Positions 9,856 through 22,677 of a DNA stretch of 64,000 nucleotides are shown in pieces. The notes below the pieces were generated by a model that searched no databases, had not been told where the DNA came from, and saw only the letters and a list, made by a program, of their open reading frames with translations. A program made the position numbers and the translations under genes. Position 1 is the stretch's first letter. Every line of letters starts with the position of its first letter. This DNA comes from Viscum album (taxonomy: Eukaryota > Streptophyta > Magnoliopsida > Santalales > Viscaceae), in NCBI GenBank assembly GCA_963277665.1, contig OY728166.1, forward strand, positions 550,557,219 through 550,621,218, read 5' to 3'.

Positions 9856-11760
9856 TAGTGGAGAGGGAACTCTTGGAATTCTTCAAAATATTAAATTAAT
9901 AAATTTAACTTTCATAATGGAAATATATAAAAACATATTAGTTTAGAAGATATAGTTATTATGGGTAAAAACACCTTTATTTAATAAATATTATACATTT
10001 TTGACAATTTTTTAATCATTATTATTTTGTTTTAACCCTTATTTAACATATTTAATTGTTATAATTATATCATTTAATTATCAATTTAGTGTTAATATTT
10101 TTACTATAAAACTGAAAAAGATTAATAAATTAGTAATTTATGACATTTAAAGACCTATCATTATTATTTTTAAGAAATTTAGATTTTTATGAATTTTATA
10201 TCATTTAATTTAATATTAGTTATCATGAAATATCATTAATGACAATTTTGACATAATTCATTACATTAATTTTTTAAAATAAAATAACAACAAAATTTCT
10301 ACGAAAAAACTATTTTAAATCATCAAATACGTGTAAAAGGAATCATGAAAATTATTATATAACATTAATTATATTAATGTATATTTATTTTAATATTTTT
10401 AATGTCATTTAAATGAATATTATATTATATAAATAATTACTACATCATTATTTTATCCCTATTTAATGAAAATATTTTACCACAAAAAAATTATAAATAA
10501 ATACAATGATGTAGATAAAAATATCATTTTTAGAAATATTTTTATATTCAAAAATATCCCTTGTATATCCAAATATTAAAAATATTTCTCTAGATAAAAA
10601 AAATATGACAAAATTTACTTTCAATTTTAAGACAATATTATAAATGTTATATTATCATACAAATGTCCATAAATGGTATCATAACCAATAATTAAATTAT
10701 TATAATCTAAAATTACGCATAAATTAAAATTATGATAAGTTTCAGGATAATTTTATAATATTTATAATAATATTTTACCCTTAATTACTTGATTTTCCTT
10801 TAACCATGATAATAAAAATTACCTTAGTTACTATTCATATTTATTTCAAATGTAAAACAGAATAATTTATGAAATTTAGAAAATATAATTAAATTTACAT
10901 AATCCATTATTTAATATTCAAAATAATGAACTGGATGAAATTTAATTTAAATTTTTCATGTTGACGGATGAGAAAACAGGTTCTTATTGTTAAAAACATC
11001 AATTGATTGAAATTTTTTCATATATAAATTCAATGTGAAATTGATTCCAATTTACATAATTGGATTAAATGTTAAAATATATACCTAATTAAACATTAAA
11101 ACAATTCATAATTGTAATCTAAAAATATAAACAAATCAGAAAAAAAAGCAGTGTTCAATTAAAATATATTAAATATTTTTACAATTCCTCAAAAATCGAA
11201 TCTTATCAAAAAAATAAATGAAAGTGAATTTTGATACTATGATTTGAAATAATAAGTTTATGTTTTTCATATTTAAATTAAAAATGTATTCAAAACTATA
11301 TTTAAAATAAGTGAGCCATCAAATAGCGATAAAAATGCCTTTTAAAAAAACACATCTTTTATGTGTAAAATTAGATTTGTTCTTATATCATTTCTAGAAA
11401 ATACATCATATGGATCATTAAAATTATATTTAATATATTATATATATTTTTCATTAATATAATAAAAAAATAATTGTTATTATATATATTATTATAAAAA
11501 ACATGTGCACATTTAAATAGTTTTTCAGAAAAACATTACACTTTATTTTAAAAAAGGATTTACATAAATTTATCATTAATTAGTAAAAATTATGCATATT
11601 TAAAAAATTTAATTTACCCAAATCATACCCACCATTCTAATTACTAGGTTATAATTGTAAAATTTAAACAATATCATTTAGTTGTTTGCTTAAGCTCGAT
11701 GTCGCGTATCATTTTTTCAATTGAAAATAATGATTCATTTTAAAAATGTGAGATGTTTCT

Positions 11761-12593
11761 TTCTCCACCACTAATAAATTGTGTCCTTAAAATTTTAACT
11801 TAGGATAAAAAAATAGAGTTAATACTATTAAAAATACCTTTTTTGAAACCCCACATCAAAAAAAAGATTAATAAAACAAACACATTAAAAGAAACAAAAG
11901 GGAGTATAATGGTCACCTGAGATAATTCATACTAGGGTTCTATTCAAGAAAAAATGGACATTAAATAGAAAAGTAACTATAAATTTTTGATGGTGGGTGA
12001 TAGATCACATGGTAATTAGAACGTTATTAATTGTAAAACCATAAATTTTTTATGGGTAAGATGGTAATTTATTTATTATTAAGAGCGGTAAATGCATAAC
12101 ATTTTTGTTTAAAAAACCATTTCATTCGTAATGCATAAAAACAATCATTTAAGGAATCACATGATCCACAATAGATTAACTATAAATTTCTACTCTAATA
12201 ATTATTTAACCAATGAATATTTTAATACAAGATAATATAATTTCCTAAAAAATATACCCATTATGACAAAAAACAACATCAATCTACAAAATTCAACAAT
12301 AAATTCCAAAGACTATTGTAGACAATTAAACTAATAGTATTCCCAAAAATTCAAAAAAGAATTATAGAAACTAATATTGATATCAATACATTATAAGTAT
12401 TTGTTCACATATTCTTCAAAGCTAAATTTTATTAATTATCTCTAAATATGTTATATAAATTTTAATAACTGATAAAAATTAATTACCCAAAACACATTTT
12501 ATCCAATATATTTTTATCATTTTCCAAAATAACATAAATCAAAATAAGTGAATAATAAATTAATTGAATCTTGGAAAATAAAATTCCACATTT
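11761..12593 (-). other. B interior, left piece; no coding recognised
   Basis: Begins with a decayed PPT/leader border (TTCTCCACCACTAATAAATTGTGTCC spread over 11759-11785). The rest is AT-rich and has no recognisable gag or pol. Around 11970-12070 it resembles the start of the C interior (near 43860-44000, sharing AACCATAAATTTT and ACCATTTATT-like blocks). B and C interiors may therefore belong to one non-coding family. Confidence 0.4.
12589..12593. repeat. A2 target-site duplication, left copy
   Basis: CATTT immediately before the A2 5' LTR; the right copy is CTTTT at 24831-24835, 4 of 5 bases identical. Five bases is the usual duplication size for Ty3/gypsy integrase. Confidence 0.6.
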
Positions 12594-14228
12594 TCTTACA
12601 TCCCAAGTAGATAAAGAATCATACATTTTCATATTTATTAATATTTTATAATTAAATATTAATTTTATTTTAAAAGTGGATACTATGTTTGAGGGAATAC
12701 CAGATATGCAACACCGGGTTTTGTTGAAGTCTAATGTTACACAAAATGCTCAGTCATACTGAAAAATAATAACAAAATATAATTTGAAATGGTAGTTATC
12801 ACCTATCCATTTTATTGTTATTAATGAATATATATAAATAAAATATTATTATACATGTTTTTTAAATGTTTTTTCATTTATCCAAAAAATGTTAGAGGCT
12901 TAAAGTGTGAATTAATCTAATTTTATGCATAAATACTCTTATATATTTTAAAAGGTCAATTTAAAGCCTTATGATGTTAAAACCTCATCATATATAGTCT
13001 CAGTAACTTTTATATGTTATATTATACAAAATAAAATTATTTTTTATAATCGGGACATCAATTTTTTATTTTGGTAAATTTTTTGTATTTTTCTGATAAA
13101 ATTGATTTTGTAATGAATAGTGAAAAATAACATATTTTAATACAACACTGTATTTTAATATTATTTATTTATATATTTATATTATCTTTTTAATTTATTT
13201 TAATGTTTAATTAGATTATATTATTACGATTTAATTCAATTTTTGTCATTGGTAGTAATTTCACATTGAAATTGGGCATAAACACGTGTCAATCTTTTGA
13301 TAGTTTTTATTTCATTAAAATAGGATTTTGTTTCCACAACGGGAATTAATTTTAAATAAATTAATCCAAATTATAATTTTTGAATTTGGTAAATTAGTTA
13401 TAATTTTTTAATTTGGAATATCAAATGTAGTTTATATTGATTTTTTGTTTTTCTCTAAAAATAATCTATTTTTGTTGAATTGTGAAAACACTGAGTAGTA
13501 GTTATAAACTAATTTTCTCATTAAAATGAAAATTTACCACTTCAGTGAATTGATTTTAAAAAATCCAACATTCATGGTTGTCATTAGTAAGTAAAATCAG
13601 GTTTTATAAGATGAAAATAGTTTTGTTGAATAGTAAGTTTAGACTTTTATTTACTGCGGTTAAATGTAAATAGGAAAATTAAAGGAAAACCCAATATTAT
13701 AATAATATAAGATTACATTGACACTTGTATTAACCATAACGGATTATTATTGGAAGACCAATTCAACTATTTGGTAAGAATTTTGGCCTTCTAAAGACAC
13801 TTAGGTAAGATAATGATATTAATAACTTCATTTAAAAGTAAAAATAAAAATATCATAAACATGTATAGTTATGCTAAAAAAATATAATTTTTGTGTTATA
13901 TAATTGATATATTAGAATAAATTTTTTTTTATAAATCTAAAACTATTTCCTTCATCATGGTAATTTTTATAACTTTTACACATCAAATAAATAAAATTAT
14001 TTATGACACAATAATGAGGATGTGATTACCTTATTAATAAATGATTTAAAAAATTAAGATTAAAAAAATTAAAACAATATCCAATACTATCCAATTCTTA
14101 TTTGATGATTTTATTTATAAATAGAGTCACTGTATCATAGAATTTAAAATGTTTTGGACCTTTATAAACCTTAAATAATTACATAATAAAATAATGTTTT
14201 CAAACATTTCTAAAGACCCCATCCCCCC

Positions 14229-14238
14229 TTATAAAAAG
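14229..14238 (+). promoter_or_regulatory. A2 5' LTR TATA box
   Basis: TTATAAAAAG after a run of six C, about 1635 bp into the LTR. The same sequence is present at 22668-22677 in the 3' LTR and, inverted, in A1. Confidence 0.65.
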
Positions 14239-14952
14239 CCCTCACATCTAACCAATTACTCACACAAATTAAGCCCATTGTGTCGTCCAAATTCTATCCC
14301 AATAAGCTCTATTGATCCCTCTTTTACACCAATAATTTTTACATTAGGTATAAGGCACTTCAAAAAATCCTTTTGGTTCAAACCAATGGGAGTTACCAGA
14401 TTTAAATATAACATCTTATCTTAAGTAATTTTCTATTATTTTACTTCTCCAACCCCCTAAACTCTTTTTATTCATTTATTTTATAAAAAATGAGTTTCTT
14501 AAATTTACTAGTTTGTTTTTATGAGAGGTATTCTAACAACACTTACACACACCTCTATCTAAAGTGAAATGAACATACTGTTTCTTTGGACGATGAACTT
14601 CTGCCTCACGAAACGATGATTGTTAAATTATATATTTCCATGTATCATGTATGTCATTGTGATGGAAATATATTTATATGTTGTATATATTATATTTATA
14701 TTGTGTATTTTCTTTTGTATTTTTTTATGGCATACCATTATGGTTTCCATAAGGGGTAAACATGATAATTTCATTTGAGGAAGTGAGGACAACTGCCCCC
14801 TCAAAGTCATATGACTCATTCTTGCCACACAAGGAATGTATAAAGGATGGAGTTAATGAAATTATATATAGTATATTATATTGGAATTATAATATACCTA
14901 TTTATCATTATATTTTTCTTCCATTAAATATGAAATACAAACGAAAGCAGCG

Positions 14953-14986
14953 TTCATGCGTTCGTACGGCTTACCATCTCCATGAA
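14953..14986 (+). other. Conserved hairpin with palindromic loop (A2 5' LTR)
   Basis: TTCATG (14953-14958) and CATGAA (14981-14986) enclose 22 nt including CGTACG (14963-14968). In transcript sense the loop differs from A1 at only two of 22 positions, although neighbouring sequence is diverged. It lies inside the proposed leader intron. Confidence 0.6.
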
Positions 14987-16379
14987 TGTTGCATTTCATT
15001 TCATACATCCTAATGTTATGTACTATAATAGATACATATATATATAGGATATATATGAGTTATATTATACCTAAATCTTGAATATCATTATTGAGATAAT
15101 TTACTTTTTACTACATGTACAATATGTAAATATTAGAAGATCAATTTTTATTGATGTACCATATATCGACAAAATGACCATTATTAACATAAATTATTAC
15201 ATAATGTATATAACATGGAAATAAGTGATATAAAAAAGAATAATAAACTTGAAAAAGGTTATTAATAAAGTATAAAAAAACTATAGTTCATTATTCCAAT
15301 GATTAAAGAAAGTATGGTTCATGTCGGACATGAGGTGAGGGACTTTTTCTCAATCTCCTTTCATTGAGGCTTATTTTGTTTTATACACGAATGTATAAAC
15401 ACCTTTTGACATTTCATTTCATGTAGAGGGAATCATTTTTTATGAGGCGTTTAACTAAATGAAAAAAGAATAATGTTTCTTTTAACAAAGAAAGGGACAA
15501 TGACATTTTCCTTCACCGAGAGTATTTTTTGATATTTGGCTTCATTAATAAGCCATTTTGTTTTAAAAGGAAAATAAGTACCATATAATATTTTACGTAA
15601 TTTGGTATTGAAAATGGTTTTGATAATAGATTTGTTATGTCATTATATTTAAATTATATATTCTGATTGAAATGTGGATATGTTATCTTTCCTTTATGTT
15701 TTTTTTGTGTGTTGTGAATATGGTATGGTTCTAGAGAATTTTTTATGTATACAGGTGGTTCCCGGATAAAACTAGGGTGGGTTATCCCGATATAGGTCTC
15801 CAATTAATTAGGTAACATGAAGGAGGTAAATGTGAATGTTTCTCCAATGTGATTTAAGTAATATACGGTTATATATATTCCAAATGGTACTCCCAATGTT
15901 GCTATGAAAGCTACAACGTAATTATGTTATGGATGCCACATGTTTCCATTATGATATGTGATAACAATGTGTTATTCATAAATATTATGATTTCATAAGT
16001 TATATTTAAGAGATTATGTTATCTAAGTATTGATGAACTAATGTTTTCATTCATTGTTTTATAACCATTATTGATCTTTTTATGCTCATAGAATGTTTTG
16101 AAATGTTTTTCACATGACATAAAGATAAATTTTTTCAATGATGGAATAATGGAAAAGTCATGTTGTCCCAAATGTGGAAGTAGACATGACCCTTTTCTTC
16201 AAATGTTATTATTTTATAAAAAATGGAAACTTAGTAGAAGTGTCTACATTGTAATTTTTGAGATTTAATGTATTAGTTATGGCCAAATTCTCTAAAATAA
16301 TACACCTAAAAATCTCATCAATATGGATTATCCTTTTAATTCAAGATTATATAATGTTTTAATGTTGTGTCCTTATAGT

Positions 16380-16391
16380 TCGTATCAGAGG
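16380..16391 (+). other. A2 primer binding site
   Basis: TCGTATCAGAGG, 10 of 12 matches to the plant tRNA-iMet PBS and 11 of 12 to A1, two bases after the LTR end. Confidence 0.85.
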
Positions 16392-16470
16392 TCAGTTTTG
16401 ATAACTTTAGAAGTTAAGATATTGTTAAATTAATATCCATAAATTAATTTATGTTAATATTGAAATTATA

Positions 16471-16490
16471 TATCATTTACAGATTACCAT
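16471..16490 (+). promoter_or_regulatory. A2 leader-intron acceptor-like site
   Basis: TATCATTTACAG/ATTACC, with AG at 16481-16482. It is a good plant 3' splice site, 90 nt after the PBS and 41 nt before the gag ATG. A1 keeps the surrounding sequence. With the donor position near 14407 it would remove about 2075 nt. Confidence 0.45.
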
Positions 16491-16522
16491 GATGCTTATA
16501 CTATGATATTTCTATGTTTAGA

Positions 16523-17560
16523 ATGCTTTTACATAGAGGAAACAAGTCTGTTGTGATGGGATGACATCCGGAGGAAGACAACCTTCCCAATTCAGAAATT
16601 GAGATGGTCGGAATCAAAAATAAATAGTTTGTTACAGTGATGGAATAGTTTACTTAGGCTATAAATGGTGGTGGTATCCATGCATGAGAAACGCGAGATC
16701 AACCACATAGAAGCATGTTAATATTGTATAATTTCATGAGGCAACATCCCCATAATTCAGAGGATAATCTGACCCTGTGATATCTGAAGGGCAGATTAAT
16801 GCACTGGAGAAGATTTATGTTATCATGGAGTGTTCCGAACATCAAAAGTATTGTCTTACTGTTTACTATTTTGATGGTGAAGCCAATCAGTGTTAGTCGA
16901 TGAGAGAATATTGGGGATAGTGAGTAGATTTATAGTCTTTATTGGGATGAAATCAAACATATTTTTCATGAGAAATATTTTTCTAAGGAGGTTCGTCTTA
17001 GGATGGAAAAACAATTCCTAGAATAGAGGCATGATGATGACTCAGTGCCAGCTTGTGAATCAATATTCACTCGACTGACAAGGTATGATCCAAATTTATT
17101 ACGAGATCATGATTGTAAAATCAATCATTTTTACTCAGGATTAAAGCTAAAGTATCGAAGGGCATCATCTTCTCATGAGTTAATAAATTAGGAAAAACTT
17201 GTTCCTTATAAGGACAATGTGGAAATGGAGTTTTTCATTGATCAGGTTTTCTTTGACAAAACATTTAATAAGAGGTTGAGGTGGTGTATGAAAGGGAAGA
17301 ACTCTTCCAGAAATTCTAATGGTACGAAACTAAAGTATATAATCAGTGAATATTGTTGTAAAAATCATGCTAGGGAATTTCTTCTAAATTCTGGTATGTG
17401 GTACCGATGTGGTGAAATGGGGAATAAGGCTCATAATTTTTCAAAAAACAATGAGGTTAATAGTAAGAAAAAATCTAATTTGTAGCCAAAAAATGTTTTC
17501 TATGTAATTAAATGGGTCATTATGAAAATAAGTGTCCAATGAATAACTAAATTAAGAAAT
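16523..17560 (+). pseudogene. gag: A2 gag remnant with two zinc knuckles
   Basis: Starts at the ATG aligned with A1's gag start. It is broken by many stops and shifts; its longest clean piece is 88 codons (17219-17485). The capsid-like part is recognisable near 17090-17160. Two CCHC zinc-knuckle positions follow. The first (17399-17440, reading WYRCGEMGNKAHNF) has lost three of its four metal ligands. The second (17494-17535, CFLCN*MGHYENKC) keeps Cys, Cys, His and Cys around one stop. Gag forms the particle, and the knuckles bind RNA. Two knuckles in a row is a useful family marker. Confidence 0.82.
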
Positions 17561-17686
17561 CATCCAGACTAAAAGAAGAAAGATGTGGTGAAATTGTTTG
17601 CAACTACATAATTAGATTTTCATCCATCCGATGAAGTATTATTACGTACACTTCTTGTTTGTTTAGATTATGCCAATGTGTTTTTT

Positions 17687-17704
17687 GATTTAGGGTCTAC
17701 ACAT
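17687..17704 (+). pseudogene. A2 protease active-site remnant
   Basis: Reads DLGSTH in place of the usual DSGSTH of the aspartic protease that cleaves Gag-Pol. The Asp and Gly are kept. A stop follows at the next codon, and the downstream FIS motif is still visible. Confidence 0.75.
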
Positions 17705-18107
17705 TAATTCATTTCTTAGATGTTTTATATTAAATTGGGAATTTTTTCTCAAGATATAAATCCTGAAATTATGGTATAAACGTCGGGGGAAATGTTGAGA
17801 CAAAAGAAAATTATAAGAACATTCATTTCCTTGTCTATGGGATGAATCTACCTAAAATCTTTATTATTTTCCTCTAGTAGAGTTTGATGTTATTTTGGGA
17901 ATGGATTGTATTTCTGTTTATCATGATAAGATTGACTATAGAGATAAAGAGGTTTATTTTCTGAAAGATTTTCATTTTGTGTACAAGATTGAACCCTTAC
18001 TTTTGATAACATGTTAGGAAACTGAGAAAATTGTAAAAGATGTAAATTGATGTTATCTTGCACATATTGTTGAAAAAAAAGGAATAGTCTGGATTAATGA
18101 TGTGCTA

Positions 18108-18950
18108 GTGGTAATTGAGTATCATGATATTTTTCCTGATGAGATTCCTGGTATTATATCGGATCAGGAAGTTGAATGTACTATCGACTTAGTTCTTTAA
18201 GATAAGCCAATTTCAAAACCCCCTTATCAAATGGCTCAAATTAGCTTTTATAGTGAAAGAAGAAATTCCAGATGCTATTAGATTAAGGATTCATTCGACC
18301 TAGAACATCACGATGGGGTGCTTCTGTCTTGTTTGTTAAAATGAAAGATGGTTTAACGAGACTTTTCATTGATTATAGAGAATTTAATAACATCACTATT
18401 AAGAATATGTATCCATTTACTCATATCAATGATTTGTTTGATCAGCTCTAGGGAGCTCAGTATTTTTCAATGATTGATTTGTGGTTGGGGTACCATCAGT
18501 AGAAATTAAAGTAAACAGACGTTCCGAAGACAACATTTTATACTGGATATGGCCATTAAGAATTTGTAGTTATGCCTTTTGTGTTAACCAATGGACCTCC
18601 TATATTCCAGGATCTTATGAATAGAATTTTCTGTGACTTCTTGGATATGTTTTCAGTTGTGTTCATTAATGATATATTGGTTTATTCTAAATTTATAGGG
18701 GACCATGAATGTTATTTATGTGTTGTCTTGAAAACCTCAAAATAAAAAAACTGTATGGGAATTCTGCTTGTGTGAGTTTTTGTTACAAACAATTTCCTTC
18801 ATTGGAAACATTGTTTCAGAAAAATTGCATAAATATTGATCCTTCTAAAACAAATGTTTTTGAATAATTTCCATGAACACAAAAAAATCGAGATCTATAG
18901 TTTTCTTGGTTTCACTGGTTATTACCTGAGTTTGTTGATTATTTTTCACA
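18108..18950 (+). pseudogene. A2 reverse transcriptase remnant, catalytic Asp lost
   Basis: The N-terminal EYHDIFPDEIPG motif near 18117 is followed by [13 protein letters not shown], then [10 protein letters not shown] with the first catalytic Asp. Next come [18 protein letters not shown] and the palm box FIND (18662-18673). The normal box is FIDD, as in A1; codon 18668-18670 is AAT, so the first of the paired aspartates is Asn. Several in-frame stops occur. The thumb motif SFLGFTGYY is near 18900. This region fills the gap deleted from A1. Confidence 0.88.
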
Positions 18951-18979
18951 GTTATCAAACCGACTGACTAAGTTAACTG

Positions 18980-19470
18980 AAAAAGGTGTTACATTTATTT
19001 GGACCAAATAATGTGATGATTGTTTTCAAGAATTGAAAAAAAGATTGTTGAATGCTTTATATTTGTAAATACCTTCTAGAAATGGTGATTTTATTATCTA
19101 TAATGATGTTTTGTTGAAAGGACTTGGCTATGTACAATTACAAAATGATCAGGCAATTTATTATGAATAACGTCAGTTGGAACCTCATGAGTTAAATTAC
19201 CCTACACATGATTTGAAATTATCTGATGTTGTTTTTCATTCAAAATATTTCAAGGAATCATTTGTATGGAGTTAAATGTGAAATATATACTGACCAAAAA
19301 AGTTTAAAGTATATATTTAATCATTAATAATTGAAAACGAGACAGAGGAGATAGCTAGAATTAATCAAGGATTATGATTGCATGATCCATTACTATCTAA
19401 GAATAGAAAATAATGTTTCTGAAGCATTGAGTCAAAAAAATAATGCTACATTAACCCTGCTATATTTGGA
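18980..19470 (+). pseudogene. A2 RNase H remnant
   Basis: [12 protein letters not shown], then IYNDVLLKGLGY (first Asp kept). HDLKLSDV has the catalytic Glu replaced by Lys. The A1 equivalents read [10 protein letters not shown] and HDLELAAV. Stops and shifts are frequent up to the former ADALSRK motif (reading SEALSQKN near 19420). Confidence 0.82.
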
Positions 19471-19699
19471 CCAAGATCCTATGTCTTTTATTTGATGAAA
19501 TTTTTCATAGAAGTTGTTGGTGCGAGAAATTCATCAATATTGTTTCAGGTGTTAGTCTCATCTTTATCAAACATAATTAAGCTAGAGTAGAAGGAAGAAA
19601 GTGAGTAGAAGAAAATGGATGAGTTGCTTTAGAAGGGTATGTTCCCGGATTTTTAAATTGATAATGATTGTATTTTGAGGTTTGGGAAATGATTATGTC

Positions 19700-20660
19700 T
19701 TCCTTTTGATTCAATGTTGAAGAAAGAGATATTATGTGAATCTAACATTTCTCTATTTTTAGTTCATCGTGGTAGTATTAAGATGTACAGATATCTTCAA
19801 GAGTATTATTGGTGGGATGAAATAAAAACAGATATTGCTGACTTAACATTGAAGTGTTTGACATGTCAATAGGTTAAAGTAGAGATGATATTACCAAAAG
19901 GGATTCTTCAGTATTTATCGATGCTAGAGTGGAAATGGGAAAATATATCTATGGACTTTGTTCTGGGATTACCAAAGTCATCTCGAGGTAATAATGAAAT
20001 CTGGATTATTGTTGATTGATTGAATAAATCTTATCATTTCATTATTATTCGAGATATTTCATCTCAATATCAACTTTCCGGTTTTATGTTAAATTGATAG
20101 TCAGGTTTCATGGAGTACCCCTCTCTATTGTATCTGATCGTGATCCCAGGTTTACTTCTAACTTTTGTAAAGTCCTTCAGAAGTCATTGGGTACAAAATT
20201 AAATTTTAGCACATCTTTTCATCCTCAATCAGATGGGCAGTCAAGAATGAACAATTCAGACTTTGTAAGATATGCTATTTTCTTGTCCACATGATTAACA
20301 GGGATGTTAGGACCGACATATTTCATTGGTTAAATTTTGTTACAATAAAAGTTTTAATTCTAGAATACAAATGGCTCCATTTGAGGCATTATATGGGAAG
20401 CAGTGTCGAGCTCCAACTTTTTGGGATGATGTAGGTGGAATGAATTTGATGGAACCCAAATAGGTAGAAGATATGTCGAAAAGGATTATATGATTTATAA
20501 GAACATGAGAACAGATCAGAGTAGGTATAAAAGTTATGCAGATAACTGGAGGAATTATCATTCTTTTGAGGCAGGTGATCATGTCTTTCTCAATGTTTCT
20601 CCATGGAAATGTGTGATGCATTTTGGTAATAATTGAATGTTGAGTCCGAGGATCATTGGA
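19700..20660 (+). pseudogene. A2 integrase remnant
   Basis: VHRGSIKMYRYLQEYYWWDE then CLTCQ*VK marks the zinc domain, with the first His lost. The core shows MDFVLGLPKSSRG and IVSDRDPRF (20130-20155). The catalytic Glu region GQSERTIQ is disrupted by a 1-nt insertion near 20245. The C-terminal part shows [16 protein letters not shown] (20365-20415) and EAGDHVFLNVSPW (20570-20610). It aligns throughout with A1 3000-2218. Confidence 0.88.
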
Positions 20661-20699
20661 CCTTTTGAAATTATAGAGAACGTTGGATCAGTTTCCTAC

Positions 20700-20993
20700 A
20701 ATGTGTCTTCACCTCCATGTTTATCCTAGGTACATAAGGTTTTTCTTGTTTCAATGTTGATAAATTATATGCCGAAGCCATCTCATCTTTTGATCACTGA
20801 GGTAGTTCAGTTGGAGGATAATCTCTCTTATGAATAACTAATAGTCTAGATTCTTGACTGAAGAGAGAAAGTGTTGAGGAATAAGGTAATTCATCAGGTA
20901 AAGGGTTGGTGAAAAAACCATATGGTTGAAGAGGAAACGTGGGAATCTGAAAAGGCTATGAGGGATAAATACCCCAAATTATTTGATATGTGA
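20700..20993 (+). pseudogene. A2 chromodomain remnant and pol end
   Basis: Traces of VHKVFLVSMLINYMPKPSH, then VVQLEDNLSYE followed by stops and shifts, then AMRDKYPKLFDM and TGA at 20991-20993. It matches A1 2205-1921. The reading in between is too broken to judge chromodomain residues. Confidence 0.78.
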
Positions 20994-21017
20994 ACAAAAA
21001 TTGGGAGGACACAATTT

Positions 21018-21031
21018 CCAAAAGGGGAAAG
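21018..21031 (+). other. A2 polypurine tract
   Basis: CCAAAAGGGGAAAG two bases before the 3' LTR start TGTAACATC at 21034. Confidence 0.85.
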
Positions 21032-22667
21032 TATGTAACATCAGATGAAAATAAAGAATAATACATTTTCATATTTATAAATATATTTAAATTAAATAAT
21101 AATTTTATTTTAAAATGGGTTGATATGTTTGATGGCATACCTGATACCCAACAATGGGTTTCATTGAAGTCTAATGTGACACACAATTCCGAGTCATACT
21201 AAAAAGTAATAATATAATATTATTTCAAATAGAAGTTAATGCCTAGCCGTTGTATTAAAGGGAATGAACAGAACAAACACAATATGATTATACATGTCTG
21301 TTAAATGTTGTTACATTTATCCAATAAATATTAGAGGCTTAAAAAGTGAATTAATCTAATTTTAAGCATAAATACTCTATTATTCTTTAAAAGGCCGATT
21401 TACAGCCTTTTGATAGTGAACCCTCTTTAAATATATTTTTTTGTCACTTTTAGATTTTCTACTTGAAAAATTAAAATTCTTCTTTATAGTAAAGAAATAA
21501 AAATTTACTTTGGGTAAATATTTGATATTTTTTGTTAAAATTCATTTTTTAATGAATAGTGAAAATACAATATTCTAATTCAAAACTATATTTTAATATA
21601 ATTTATTTATATGGATAGGTTATCTCTTAATTGGTTTTATTGTGTAATTAGATTATATTTTTACCATGTAATCCAACATTGGTCATTGGAAGTAATTTCA
21701 CTTTGAAATTGGACATAAATTAGTGTGAATCTTTGGATAGTTATTATTTCTTAATAACACGCTTCTGTTTTGACCACCAGAATAAAATTTAAATTAACCG
21801 ATCCAAATTCAATGATTTAAATGTGGTAAAATAGACATAATTTTTTTTTCAAAATATAAAATATAGTTTAGTCTGAATGTTTGTCATTTTTCTGAAAAAC
21901 ATCAATTGTTTATGAATAGTGAAAACACTAAATAGTAGTTAAAAAACTAACTTTATCATTTAAATGAAATTTTACAACTTTTGTGAATTGAATTTCAAAA
22001 ATCAGACTTACATGGATGTTATTAGTAAGTTAAATGTGGTACAATAAGATGAAAATATTTTAGGGTGAATAGTACCTTTTGACTTTTATTTACAACGGTT
22101 TAAGGTAAAAAGGGTAATTCAAGGTAAAAAAAATATTATAATAATATAAAATTGTCTTAACAGCGATCCTGAGCTTGTTTGATGTGTAATGACCAACCAA
22201 TAAAATCCATGGGTGAGACTTTTGTCCTTTGAATGGCACTTGGGAAAGATAATGATATTAATAACTTTTTATTGAAAGTAAAAATGAAAATATCATAAAT
22301 ATTAATTGTTTTGCTAAAACAAATATAATGTTTGGATATATAATTGATATATTAGACTATAAATTTTAATTATAATAATAATAAATTTTTATATCATGGT
22401 ATATATTTATTTTTAGACATCATATAAATAAAATTATTTATGACACAAAAATGATGCAGTGTTTATCTAATTAATAACTGATTTAAATAAATAATATTTT
22501 TATGATTGAAAAACTTATCCAAAACCTATTAAATTATTATTGGATATGTTTATTTTGAACAAGAGTCATCTTATATTTGAATTTAATAAGTTTAGGACCT
22601 TTAGAAACCGAAAATCATTATATAATAGAATGATATTTTCAAACATTCCTACAGAGCCCCTCCCCCC

Positions 22668-22677
22668 TTATAAAAAG
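22668..22677 (+). promoter_or_regulatory. A2 3' LTR TATA box
   Basis: TTATAAAAAG after six C, the same as 14229-14238. Transcription from here would run into flanking element B. Confidence 0.6.

Larger units (their letters stand above)
8301..11760 (-). repeat. B left LTR (3' LTR, outer part missing)
   Basis: The right end reads GATGTTTCT (LTR end) followed by CTCCACCACTAATAAATTG, which aligns with the A1 border GATGTTATA plus PPT plus GGGAATTGCGTCC. The segment 9690-11760 aligns with 27540-29650 and, more distantly, with the inner A1 LTR. It holds a TATA box (9845-9855), a donor-like site (9676) and a tandem array at 8938-9245. The left end is truncated at A1's insertion point. It is non-coding. 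Confidence 0.68.
12594..16377 (+). repeat. A2 5' LTR (3784 bp)
   Basis: Starts TCTTACATCCC (mutated TGTAACATCCC) and ends CCTTATA two bases before the PBS. It corresponds along its length to 21034-24830. It contains a TATA box at 14229-14238, the equivalent of the A1 donor (now AAAT/ATAAC at 14407, GT lost) and the palindromic hairpin at 14953-14986. It is non-coding. Confidence 0.9.
17600..20993 (+). pseudogene. pol: A2 pol remnant (protease to chromodomain), whole reading
   Basis: All chromovirus pol domains are present in order but in shifting frames with dozens of stops. Protease: DLGSTH (17687-17704), then GMDC...YHDKID (17893-17990). RT: from about 18108 to 18950. RNase H: 18980-19470. 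Integrase: 19700-20660. Chromodomain and end: 20700-20993, finishing at TGA 20991-20993, which aligns with A1's stop at 1923-1921. The 3' non-coding stub is only about 24 bp before the PPT. No active enzyme could be made. Confidence 0.9.

Noticed and set aside
20340..20621. 93-codon minus-strand ORF
   Set aside because: Antisense of the A2 integrase remnant.
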